NCBI GenBank assembly: GCA_015680685.1
Contig: MNCI01000577.1
Span: forward strand, 174,829 to 238,828
Length of the DNA stretch: 64,000 nt
Reading direction: 5' to 3'
DNA from: Gnetum montanum
Lineage: Eukaryota > Streptophyta > Gnetopsida > Gnetales > Gnetaceae
The translations under genes and the position numbers were made by a program. Below, in pieces: positions 43,946 through 54,639 of the stretch. Within the stretch, counting starts at the first letter, position 1. Each line of letters begins with the position of its first letter. The notes under the pieces are model-generated. The model made no database searches, was not told the origin of the DNA, and saw nothing but the letters and a program-made list of their open reading frames with translations.

Positions 43946-45250
43946 TGAAGACAAAAAGATGACCTTCAAAGACATTCCAATGTGTAGTGTAATCTTTAAT
44001 GACTCCCAAGATCTTTCCTATTTGTTTCATCATGTTTAGTCTCTTTTACAAATTAATGAAGTATAATCCTATATTAAGAATGATCTTGTAATTCCTTCTA
44101 ATATGAATCCCCTAACAAGGAAAAAAAGAAGGTAATTATCTAAGAATATGAAGTTAGATGATCTTAGTAAAATGATTAGTTGTACTAGTTTTAATAAGTC
44201 CATTAGTACATACATTATAAATAAAAATACCTTGAATTCTAGGATACTCTCTAAGAAGAGCATAAATTAAGTTCATATAAAGTTTAAGAACATGAAGATG
44301 TTAAAAGTTGACCCTCTTGATCATTTCCTTCAAAGGATCACATGTGTCTTAGGAACCTAAAGTAGAAAAATTGTAATTAATTTATGCAATAAAATATTTC
44401 CAAAGTGATGATCATATTCTATGATGACTATAGGTTTGTAAATGTTGTAGAATCTATAATCCAAATAAAATATCTCTTATCCTACACTCTAGATAAATTC
44501 ATATCAAGCTTAAGGGATCTACAAGAATTGAAAACCTCATCATCGTAAAGGTAGGACAATGCTTATGGAGCTCAAAATTCTCAATATTCAAGTGGAAGAG
44601 GTAATGTAAGAAGAAGAAGAGAAAGGTCTAGCTTTCTAAGGAATTATACATCATCTCAATAAAGATAATCAAATTTCAAAGATAGAGAAAGAAAAGGTCC
44701 AAAAGAAAGAAGAATATCTGGAAGAACAAAGTTCCAATCAAGAAGCAACACCTTATGAACAATCTTCATTTATTTAGTGGTGTAAGTATTATAACAAGAA
44801 TGGTTACATGGAGGATAAGTATTGGTGGAAATGGGATTCTATAACCTCACAATCCAATAAGAAAATAATCAAGCAAAGGTAAATAAGGGGGATACTTTAT
44901 ATCAACACTAGACAAAGGCAAGTGATGGCTCTAACACTAATTTTATAGCTTTCTACATGTCTAAGTAAATCAATCCTTCTATTTGGATTATTTATAGTGG
45001 TTACATTAATCATATGACTCCTCCAAATCTAGTGATGAAGGTGGATGTAATGATGAAGAATGCAATTAAGGATTTGAGTGTAGGGGCTATAGATGAAGAA
45101 ATGGGGATGATAATAATGAATTTTGAATTAGGCCAAACATTGTAACACTTTTAAGTATGATAAAAATTGGTAAAATGGCCAAATTTACCATAGAAAAAGT
45201 AAGATGAACATAAAGGCTTCCATGCACCACCTGAAATTTTGCAAAGGTAA
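43946..45250 (+). pseudogene. Ty1/copia gag-protease remnant (copy A')
   Basis: Read in shifting frames. 44540-44640 gives AQNSQYSSGRGNVRRRRERS, a copia gag-like basic linker. A decayed zinc knuckle CKYYNKNGYMEDKY lies at 44781-44822, with three of the four CCHC ligands changed to Tyr. IWIIYSGYINHMT follows at 44981-45019, the protease signature with Tyr in place of the catalytic Asp (44993-44995). No RT, integrase or RNase H follows. Copy A keeps only the protease end. The minus frame at 44069-44263 is not called. Confidence 0.65.
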
Positions 45251-45836
45251 AATTACTTAATGCATATGTTTGATTATATAATTTAATAATATTAGATGCA
45301 TTTAATAGGTAAATTTAATTTTATGAATTAACTAATAATATCACATTATTACTTTACTTAAGTAGATACAATCTACTTAGTATTTTGTTAAAGTTTTATG
45401 TCATTTTCTTCTCACCACTATTGAAGGTCACATATAGATCTTGTACATAATTATTAATTAAATGATGAAATTTATTTATCTCTATAAATTTTTCTTTTTT
45501 TTAGTTATTATACCTTTATAAATATTTTATTATGTATATTTTATTCTATATTATGTAGATATGATAATATAACATACTATTCATGAAGCATTTGAATGTG
45601 AACCTTATCAAAGGTATACCACTTGTAACCTTTAATTATCAAACAAGAAATATAAGATAGTTTTTAATTAAAACTAAATATAGCTTATAATATCTTTATT
45701 AAGGAAGTACCTTAGGATGATGTCTTACCTAGAATCTAACTTTATCAATACATTTAACATATTCAAAAATGCCAAGTTTGACCCTTTGTTCATTAGAATA
45801 AGAGCTACAATGATTATTTTAAGAAAAATTAAATGA

Positions 45837-46545
45837 TGAAATACTCCCATGGATTCCACAATAAAATCTCTCTCAAAGTCACAAAACAAAAAAAATGAAA
45901 AAGAAAAGGAAAATGAGAGCTTTATGCTTTCTAGAATGGAGAATTTAGATATGAAAGGAAGCATAAATTCCCAAGGACACACAAGAGATTTAATGAAACT
46001 CTCACACACTCACACAAAGTAATCATACACACAAAGATGATGATCAAGAATCCTTGCCATGATTCTATCTCTCCTTCTACTCTTCTCTCAACTTCCTAGG
46101 CTCTCTCTTGATAAAACTGAAGGTCTAAGAGGTCTATTTATATTCTTACCCCCTTTGTTTCTTCATCTTCTCTCTTTAAATTCAAAATTTAAATCTTTGA
46201 AAATTCATAGGAAATTATCTCAAATCCATCTAGGATGTATCAAAGAAGAATGAGACATCTCATCTAAAAGTGGTTGTTAACTGTCAGAACATCCTGAAAT
46301 CATGTGGGATATCTTAGTTGAAACATCTCAAGTGACGTTGGGACATCCTAAATGCATATGGAATGTCTCACCTATAGTTGGGAAGTCCCACCTACTACGG
46401 AAAAATACAAAGATGCTTATTTTAAGGCCTAGAAACTCCGAACATCTTAAAATAGGTCCCCATAGCCCTTGGAACCTCCTAAGCTCATCAAAATAGTTCC
46501 AAAACACTCCAAAATATGTCAAAAATCTAAGGAAAGATTCCATCA
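45837..46545 (-). repeat. 3' LTR of element A'
   Basis: About 709 bp, TGAAATACTCCCATGG to TTCCATCA on the plus strand. The minus-strand TATA-like AATATAAATAGACC lies at about 46133-46146. GACATC/GGATGT words lie at 46225-46370. The frames at 46059-46496 fall inside it. Confidence 0.85.
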
Positions 46546-46923
46546 TTAGAAAGATATTATATTGTCTTGTTTGATGTCAAAATTAGCACCCTCCTCCTTC
46601 AAAAGAATCTTGATTCCCACAAAAGAGATATTTACACTTATAATAGCTATTGGCCCCTCACATAGGCCACAAGTCATACATAAACCAAATCACAACACAC
46701 ATGGAATGGTTAGAGCTCACAACATTTTGTCTATACAATCCAAACTTATTTCATAAACACATAGAAACATACAACATAATTTATGCATGACACACATAAA
46801 TAAAAATACATACACAAATAGGAAAAACTCATTCAAGATGCACTGATGATTACACAAGGGCTAGGTGATGTCCTCATCATCTCTCGCACCCCTAAAATAT
46901 CATGCTTAATGAACTTTTACAAG

Positions 46924-49602
46924 CTAGAAGGTACCTTGCTCCAATGAATCAAGAACATCATTCTTAGTACAACAATCAAGACGCAATACATCAAAATCAT
47001 CATGAAAATGATTATCATTTGAGGTTTTGGTTTAAAACTTCCATTTCTCATGGAGACTTTCCCTCATGTCCCACCATGCTTTCTTCATGTCAAAATGTAC
47101 TTGGAATACTTCTCTTGCATCTCCATGATGACCCAAACTTATAATAAATGAAGAATAAGAAAAAGCAAAAGGATTAGACTTCCTTAATCCAAAATCCTTT
47201 TATCCCTTGTTTTTTCTCTTCTTATTTTTGTTTTAACGAATCTCATATACCTCCATTTCACCATCAACATCACAAAAACTTGGATTACCTTCATGCTACT
47301 CATCCATTTCACAACCAAGACAATTAAGGTCATCAACACATTTGACAAATTCATTATTATCATAACTCATTGTAAGTATCTCCAAATTATGAAAACTTGT
47401 ATCATTATTAATGTCTTCACCAACATCAATAATGAACTTCTCATAATGACTATGCCAATAGCTATCATCATCAAACACATTAACATTATTAGTATTACTC
47501 TCACTAACGATGACATCAAAAGCCACATTACTCTCATCATTTACAACATGACTCACATTTTGATCATAATCATCACAATGATCATGATTTTCATCATCAC
47601 CATTGAAAAAACCACTATCAAGTTGAAGTGAAATACTAGCATTCATCACACTAGCTTCAACATGAGAGATATTACTAACATCAACAAGGTAAAGCTTAGA
47701 CTCACTTAACTCTTCATGTCCTCTCCTATCCATATTTTTTTCACCTTTATCATCAACATGTGGTTGTCCAATCTCATCAAATCTCGAATGTTCAAGATAC
47801 CAAATAGGAGTTCGAAGTTCCAATGGCATATCCTCTTCAAAGGAATCATCAATAAGTTATTCATCTCACTTTGAAGGTACCACCTAGAAAGGTAAACTCT
47901 CCTCCATGGCTTTAATGTTAGTTTCATTAAAAACATCATCAGAGCAATCATTCTTTCAATACCTTGGATATAAGGTTCATATTTCTTCCATGCGATAACC
48001 TCAACTTTTCTTAGAATCTCTTTTTTCCTATAACAAGGTATAGAACAATTTCAAAAAAAATATGAGAATCATATCTTCTAGTGATGCACTTGAACCTTCT
48101 TGGACAAGTCCCTTAATCTTGGCCTCTCTTTTAGCTTTGATCCTTTACCAGCCATGACTCATGAGGTATCATTTAATGAAGCACTTGGTTTCCTTCCTTG
48201 AATCCCTAGAGTATTGAACACTCCTTTGTCAAATAAGAGATGTTTGAGAACCTATTTTCTCATTGATCTCTATTTCATCAAACCTTTCTTCTTCCTCATT
48301 TCATTAATTAACATTTACATTTTTCATAAAAATTTAAGTATTGATTTCTATTGGATATTCAATCACAAGATGTCTACCTTCATTAAGAGGATTTTCCCTT
48401 TTCTAATATTTGGAGTTCCTTTCTCTTGAAAACCTTTGGCTTATTACACTTCCATTATTTGTATCCCTTCTCACCATAATTGTAGCATTGAACATTGAAG
48501 GCATAGCTATTTCCTTAATCTTTTCCTTCCTTGGAGTAGTCCTTCGTGGAATCTTGTCCCTTCTTGGACTTCTCTTCCTTTTCATTAGTGCCTTCCTTGG
48601 AATTTGCATTCTTCTTCGCTTCTTTCTTACATTCAAAATATTTTGGGTTATTTTCCATAGAATATTTAGAACCTCTAGTGTAGCCTTAGAGATTCTTCTT
48701 AGCCTTAAGATCCAATTCAAAAGCCTCATCTAATGTTTTGGACTCATAGAAGGTTAGATCTCATTGATACTCCCTTTTAAGTCATCCTTAAATGTTGTAT
48801 GCTTGCTCATAATCATCCTAATGAACTCTTGTAAGGTGAAAATCATTACAAAAATCCATGTAATAGTCCTTCACACTCTTATCATATTGTCTTAGGTACT
48901 TCAATTTTTGGATGGCCTGTTGTCTATGATAAGTCTTCTCAATTTTTTTCTTGAGCATGAATTTATTTATAGACCAATCCTTGATAGGAGTACCATTTTT
49001 TATCTTGTAAGAATGACTTTCCTTCTCCTATCATACAAGTTTTATGCCTTCAAATTTGATTTTAGCAAAAGATAGATTTTGATGACTTTCCACATCTTCA
49101 TGTTCAAAGTACTTGTTAATAATTTTTAGCCAATAGCAAAAATATTTAGTTCCTTCCATGCCATTGAAGAATTTGACTTCAACATGAGGCATCCTTGAGA
49201 CATGCTTGAAAGCTTTTGCAAGAGTGACTTTAATTCCTTCACCTTGCCTCCTTTGAGGCTTAGAAGAAAGTTCCTTTTTCTCTTTATTAGGATAAATGAA
49301 ACCTTGAGACTTATTTTTAGCACTAAAATCATAAAGAGAAACATCATCTTGAGCTTCTCCTTCTCCAAAGTATTCATCTTCAAAAGGAATATCATCTTCA
49401 AGGGATTGTAGTAAGGATTGTCTTAAAGAAGGTTTTGGTGATGAATTACATGAATTATACCATTGCTTGGATGCTTTTGGTGAAGTAGAATGTCCTTGTT
49501 CTCTCCAAGATTTTCAATTTTCTCAAAAATGAGCTTGATAGCATTTCTCATCTTATCCATATCTCTTGCCAAAGCTTGAATTGTCTTCTTCTTTGGAGGC
49601 AT
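46924..49602 (-). pseudogene. gag: Gag-acidic-tail polyprotein of element A'
   Basis: Start at 49602 (MPPKKKTIQALARDMDKMRN). Gag core at 49200-49050. The zinc knuckle at about 48433-48474 is decayed to CYNYGEKGYK, a stop, then WKC. The acidic domain is open for 177 codons (47829-47296): MPLELRTPIWYLEHSRFDEI, DEIGQPHVDDKG, VSHVEASVMNASISLQLDSG, DVIVSESNTNN, DDDSYWHSHYEKFIIDVG and a Cys-containing end CVDDLNCLGCEMDE. The tail runs to a stop at 46924 (LDSLEQGTF). The C-x5-C-x2-C end looks like a possible metal-binding or disulfide motif; F and A end similarly but worn. Whether the acidic and tail regions are processed products is unknown. Confidence 0.78.
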
Positions 49603-49945
49603 GATGAAAGTTGATATAAAAAGTAATTTTCATAAAATTCTACAAGGAAAGATGAAATTTTCAAGATCTCTCAAGGAATGAGATAAGAATTTCTCACATC
49701 TTAAGAAAAATGAACATAAGATCTTCAAAACCTAACTATTACTAGCTAATGTATGTCCAATTCTATAATTATCTTCCAATATTTGAAGCATATGACATAC
49801 TTAGGGATCAAAGGGAATTTTCAAACCATAGGATGAGTAAAATAAGTAGCAAGAAAGAATTCATTAAAGCTTAAGAATTTTGAGTAATTCTTTGCAATTG
49901 CGATGATAATTATTCATTTGAATGAAATTGTCTTCAATTACAAGT

Positions 49946-49957
49946 GCTATGATGCCA
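49946..49957 (-). other. Primer-binding site, initiator-Met type (element A')
   Basis: The minus strand TGGCATCATAGC lies six bases inside the 5' LTR end, two changes from TGGTATCAGAGC, the common plant site complementary to initiator-Met tRNA. Confidence 0.75.
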
Positions 49958-49963
49958 ATTTTA

Positions 49964-50669
49964 TGAGGAGTGCCCATGGATTTCACAATCCAAGCTCTCT
50001 CAAAGTTACAAAATAGCCAATTTGAATAAGAAAAAGAAAATGAAAGATTTATTCTTAATCAAATGGAGAATTTACATTTGAAAGAGAGCATAAATTCCTA
50101 AGAATAGATAAGAGATTCAATCAAACTCTCACACACTCAAACAAAGCAATCACACACACACAAGGGTGATCATCAAGGTACCTTGCCAAGACTTTATCTC
50201 TCCTTCTACTCTTCTCTCAGCACCTTAGACTCTCTCTTGATCAAAATGAAAGCCCAAGAGGTTGATTTATATCCTTCCCCATGTCTCTTCATCTTCCCTC
50301 TTTAAATTAAAAATTTAAATCTTTAAAAATTTGTAGGAAATTAACTTATGTCCATCTAGAATGTCTTGGAGGATAATGGGATGTCTCACTAGAAAATAGT
50401 TGTTAATAGCTGGGATATCCTAAAATCATGTGGTACATTAAAGCTAGGATGTCTCAAGTATAGCTGGGATGTCCTAAATACATTTGGGTCATCTCACCTA
50501 AAGCTAGGATATTATACCTGCCAAGGCAAAATACAAATATTCTTGTTTTAAGGCATAGAACCTTTGCACACCTCCAAACAAGTTCCCATAGCCCCTGAAC
50601 CTCATAACTCATCAAAATAGTTCCAAAACACTCCAAAGCATGCCAAAACTCTAGGGAAAGATCCCATCA
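49964..50669 (-). repeat. 5' LTR of element A'
   Basis: 706 bp, TGAGGAGTGCCC to ATCCCATCA on the plus strand. The minus-strand TATA box GGATATAAATCAACC lies at about 50260-50274. The U3 side carries GGATGTC and related words (50355-50475). Confidence 0.85.
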
Positions 50670-51198
50670 CCATCATTTTCAGCATCCATTAGAAAGGCTA
50701 ATTTCAAGTATCATTTTAAACCAAACCAAAAACATATGTAGTTGTAAGAAAGAACTTCCAATAATTTTGACATGTACTTAAGTGATGTGTATCATTGCAT
50801 GCATCCATCCCATCCTATACATAGGTTTTCTACCCATTCATTACATTTCATTTTTACTCATAGAAGGCTTCATGCATGTGGGTTTGGAACAAAAATAAAG
50901 AATATTATGAGAATTTTAGAGAAAAAAGAAGTTAAAGAAGAAGTTTTCCAAATACCATAGTAACTCTATAAAATGGCTTATTTAATTTTTCTTTCCATGA
51001 TGTTACACTACATTGTTGTTAATTTTGCACTCTTCCTTCTTGCTACTCAACTCTCTACAATTATTATATTATTTTATTATTTAGTCAAAATTGCAATAGA
51101 TTGTTATTCTTTCAAATAGAAAAATAATGAAATTATATCTAAATCATTTTTTACTTTTTTTTTGATGAATTTTTTGAATGGAGTTTTTTGAAAAATTT

Positions 51199-51310
51199 GG
51201 CTACTTTAAATATCATTTTTTGAGTTAGAATTTGGTTTAAATATGTATATATAGGATAGAATTTGGTTTTTATTTATGTTCTAATTTTCAAAATGATATT
51301 TAAAGTAGCC
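51199..51310. repeat. Short inverted repeat (hairpin) at the A'/C junction
   Basis: Left arm 51199-51230 begins GGCTACTTTAAATATCATTT; right arm 51279-51310 ends TGATATTTAAAGTAGCC. The arms are about 32 bp with a few mismatches around a 48-bp AT-rich centre. Copy A has only the left-arm equivalent (35869-35920). The right arm therefore arose after the duplication by local inversion, beside the truncated end of element C. Confidence 0.7.
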
Positions 51311-51949
51311 AGATGTTTTAGTTCCCATAGTAGGAGTCTAAGTATGTACAGATCTTTGTTCGAGCATTGATGTACCTTAGCACAACAGTGTGACAAGAAT
51401 AAAAACAAAACCTTTTGATCATCCTTCCAGCATTGAGAATAGATTAATGTTTCCTTGATGCATTTAATGTTCATGCACTTTATTTTCATGTACTTCACTT
51501 TAATGCACTTTGATTAAGAAATTAATTTCTAGTTGTTAATGAACACAAGCACAGCCACCTCGAGCATGCATGTAGCACTTGGTAACCCAAAAATGCTTAA
51601 TTTTTGATAGTCCAACAATACTATACATGTTTAAGAATGGGTACATGTGTTAAGCTAACTAGATAGTAGATGAATTAGTGCATAAATAACTCTACCTTTC
51701 ATTCTTGCTCTACGCGATTAAAATTATAAAATATAAAATGATAAAAATCATATGCCTCAATTGCAATTAACCATATACTTGTACCTCATGATTGGAACTG
51801 AGAAGAAAATGATTATTCTCAATGCTCATTTCACTTCCTAGATGAACTAGTGCACTGGAGAACTATAAGTCCATGGAATTAAACCTGATCACATGTGAAT
51901 GCCTTAGTGATTCATATGATTGGGTGTAGGGGTACCTCACCGCTCATTA
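51311..51949 (+). repeat. Truncated 5' LTR of element C
   Basis: It matches 60500-61142 of the 3' LTR, from around GAGTCTAAGTATGTACAG (51337), but lacks U3 and the TATA box. Ends CGCTCATTA where the 3' LTR has CGCTCATCA. The minus frame at 51274-51498 is within it. Confidence 0.8.
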
Positions 51950-51950
51950 T

Positions 51951-51968
51951 TGGTGCCATTGCTAGGGA
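51951..51968 (+). other. Primer-binding site, tRNA-Asp type (element C)
   Basis: TGGTGCCATTGCTAGGGA follows the LTR by one base. It shows the same type of site as B, with transitions. Confidence 0.8.
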
Positions 51969-52129
51969 CCTTTTGGTTATTTTCTGCACTATCTAGGACT
52001 TAGTAAAATTTGTTCGAATCATTGGAATGAACCTTGGAGTCAAATCACATCCTAAAATTACTACAATAGTTTTAAGAAGCACACTACCTTTTTATTTTTC
52101 TAACATAAAATGTCTCCTTTTCATAGGAG

Positions 52130-54400
52130 AAATTTTCTACCCAAGTTTGACAAAGTACATCTACCAGTACCTCAATAATACTGCATGGTATATCCTCATC
52201 CTAATGAGTATGTACTAAATTTCACCTTCATCCTACATTAGGATCAATAATTGTGGTGGCATGACATGGAGGGAAACATTTTCTTGCTTCTCGATTAATC
52301 CATTCCTGCAATGCTCCAACAAATGCTTATACAATGGGATCTTCAAGGACTTCATGCTGAGTACATGGTGTAGGATAGTGACACTAGGAATTATGATCCC
52401 ACTAAGGCACAATTTCTTAGGGATCACTAGTGAAAATAATGTTATGAATCTACAAAGAGAAAAGGATTTAATGATTCCCCATTCCTACTGTACCAAAAAG
52501 ATAATGGAGAATCCTTCTCTAGGTATTTTCCATTCAATGACATTTCTCGCTTTGACTTTGGTAAAGGAGGTCAAAACTAGAACTTGCAATCCACAATTCA
52601 CAATTCTGGTTTTGGTAAGAATGGATCCAATGACAAAGAAGGATCCAAAGAGGCAAGTCATGGTAGAGATGCATATAAGAAATAAGATTGTGATCGTGGT
52701 TTTGATCACCAAAGAGGTGGTAGTAGGCACTGTGATAGTGCTAGTCCTCCTTTCTCTTCACCTTTGTCATCATCCTCTTCTTCTTCTATCTCTGACCACA
52801 ATTGCAAGGGGCATGCTCTTGAATAGACAAAGGGACTTTCGGGCAAGGTAAGACCAAGGGCATGGGTAGTCAAGAGGGATCCACTTCCATGAATGAAGAA
52901 GTAGTAGAGGGCATCAAAGATACCAAAATCAAGGCCTTTATGAGCCTTTTCTTACTACCTAAAATATGCCAAACATTGCAAAGATAGTACAAATTTCAAC
53001 AAGGCATGTAAAGAATAGTCAGATCAAAAGATTAGACATGAATAATATCCCTAGGTTCGATTGGGGATATAACTAAAATTCATAGAACCATGTTCAATAT
53101 TTTCATGATACATGTGTCTTGCAAAATATAGAGAATTAGTGGAAAAGTATTAAGTTGTCCAAAGGACACTTATTAAAGAAGTGGAAAATTAGTACTGATC
53201 CTTAAAATCAAAACCTGTTAGCTAATGGAGTATAATGCTTTAATTATTCAACAATAAATATCAAACATACTCCGAAGTGTCCAACTTGATAAGGTAGATC
53301 CAAGGATGAAAATAAGAAACAAATGAATCTTTGAATGCTACCATCAGCCAATACTATTACTTAATGCACAGATGTCCTAGCCATGGTTATTCTCAGCTAG
53401 ATCAACTTTTCCACATTGTAGATGGGCTTCGATCTAAAATGAGGAGAACATTCAGTGTCTATGTCAAAGTGAAATTATCAAAATTAAGCACCTATCAAAT
53501 CCAAATATTGATTGAGTAGGTACCTAAAAAGGAAGGTGAATTGAGATAATGTGAAAGTGTAGAAGAGTATAATGATGATCCTTCCATTCACAAGAGGGAG
53601 ATTAAATTTTGTGACAATGAGGAAGAATCAGCACTTGATGAGGTGGTGAATAGGAAATCCTTGTCACTTCAAAAATTTTAATCTAAAATTATAACCAAGG
53701 TTGATTAGTTATGAGACTCCATGGATAGTAGATTTCAAGCTATCCTAAAAATTGCTAAAGAGTCCAAAGAACACAGTAGTGATCATGAGTGTAGGGGGAA
53801 TAATGAAGCTGAATGTGCCTATCAAAAAGGTAAGGGCATGATTTGTGCAATGGAAGAAGTTGTGGAAAGTGACTTAGATGATGATGGTGGATGTGATGTG
53901 TACCAATATAAGCATCCTAAGGGATGTTGCCCCATAGTGTCACACTTATGGGAGTCTGAGGTGTATGCTTTGGATCCATGATTCATACAAAGCTAAACAC
54001 CCAAAAGATTACCTTATCCTGAAAGAAATTCTAGGTAGTTATATTAGCAATAACAATATTATCCAAGTGGAACTCCTCTACAACTATATGAGTAATATCA
54101 ATAATGGCAACAACCAGAATTATGGATGCTGGCACCACCAAGGCAGTAATACCCTTACAGACAACTTGATCCATATGGGTATTATGTTTAGCAACCCATG
54201 GCTCCACATGACTCCTCCATTCACATTTCTAATTTTCAATTTCACTACCAACCTTTTGATTATTACCAAATTCATTTTCCATATGCAAAAACGGATACCA
54301 CCCTTTACCCTTATTCTCTTGTTCCTGCCTCCTCAGCATAGCTACCACATGCTCCACCTATGTAAGGTAAACTCCTAGCTCAACCACAATGTAATTCTAC
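52130..54400 (+). pseudogene. gag: gag of element C
   Basis: Starts near KFDKVHLPVPQ (52142) and NEYVLNFTF (52200), matching the B start. It continues with MTWRETFSCFSINPFLQC (52261), a frame-broken hydrophilic linker (GKNGSNDKEGSKEASHG; SSPLSSSSSSS near 52775), then the core. The core end reads CPSHGYSQLDQLFHIVDGL (53375-53430), typical of Athila/Tat gag. The charged block (53550-53980) has KREIKFCDNEEESALDEVVN, MDSRFQAILKIAKESKEH and VYQYKHPKGCCPIVS. Stops are frequent. The 196-codon open frame at 52261-52851 is in the gag frame only at its start; most of it is a shadow. Confidence 0.75.
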
Positions 54401-54639
54401 TAAGTTCATTAATCTAAAACTAGTTCATCAACCAAGTGGTTTGAATACTCGATCAAAGAAAAGACCTTTTTTTTTACCATGCAGTTTGCCTAAGCCCTCA
54501 AATAAACCTATGGTTGACAACCATGTTCCTCTATCTCCCTCTGTATCAAATTTCTTCAAGTCCCCTTCAAACCAAACACTACCTAGGATCCATACTATGA
54601 TGCTTACTCACACCATATCTAATCATGAAAGTCCTCTCA

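Larger units (their letters stand above)
45837..50669 (-). mobile_element. Element A': gag-only LTR retrotransposon
   Basis: Paralogous with element A by segmental duplication: 5' LTR 49964-50669, initiator-Met primer site 49946-49957, gag-acidic-tail ORF 49602-46924, 3' LTR 45837-46545. No pol. Of the family members in this window it keeps the longest intact stretch of the acidic domain (177 codons). Confidence 0.82.
44946..51250 (+). repeat. 6.3-kb segmental duplication, copy A' (mate 29551-35910)
   Basis: Colinear with copy A from AAATCAATCCTTCTATTTGG (44956) to about TGAATTTTTTGAATGGAGTT (51165). It includes element A' and about 550 bp beyond it. Copy A' has the original copia sequence on its left, whereas A has element D there. 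On its right A' runs into a short inverted repeat and element C, whereas A runs into a worn LTR. Confidence 0.85.

Noticed and set aside
44069-44263. Hydrophobic 64-codon minus-strand frame
   Set aside because: Antisense within the copia remnant. AT-rich DNA gives I/L/F-rich accidental frames.
47293-47631. 112-codon plus-strand frame (also 32008-32250)
   Set aside because: Antisense to the acidic gag domain of A' and A. Its I/T/M-rich wording reflects the GAT/AAT codons on the other strand.
48403-48733. Overlapping 107- and 108-codon frames on both strands
   Set aside because: Both are out of register with the gag reading that contains the decayed zinc knuckle.
52261-52851. 196-codon open frame, the longest plus-strand frame in the window
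   Set aside because: Only its first ~60 codons match gag of element B in the right register. The rest is an alternative frame over the hydrophilic gag linker, with an unlikely V/L/I-rich composition.
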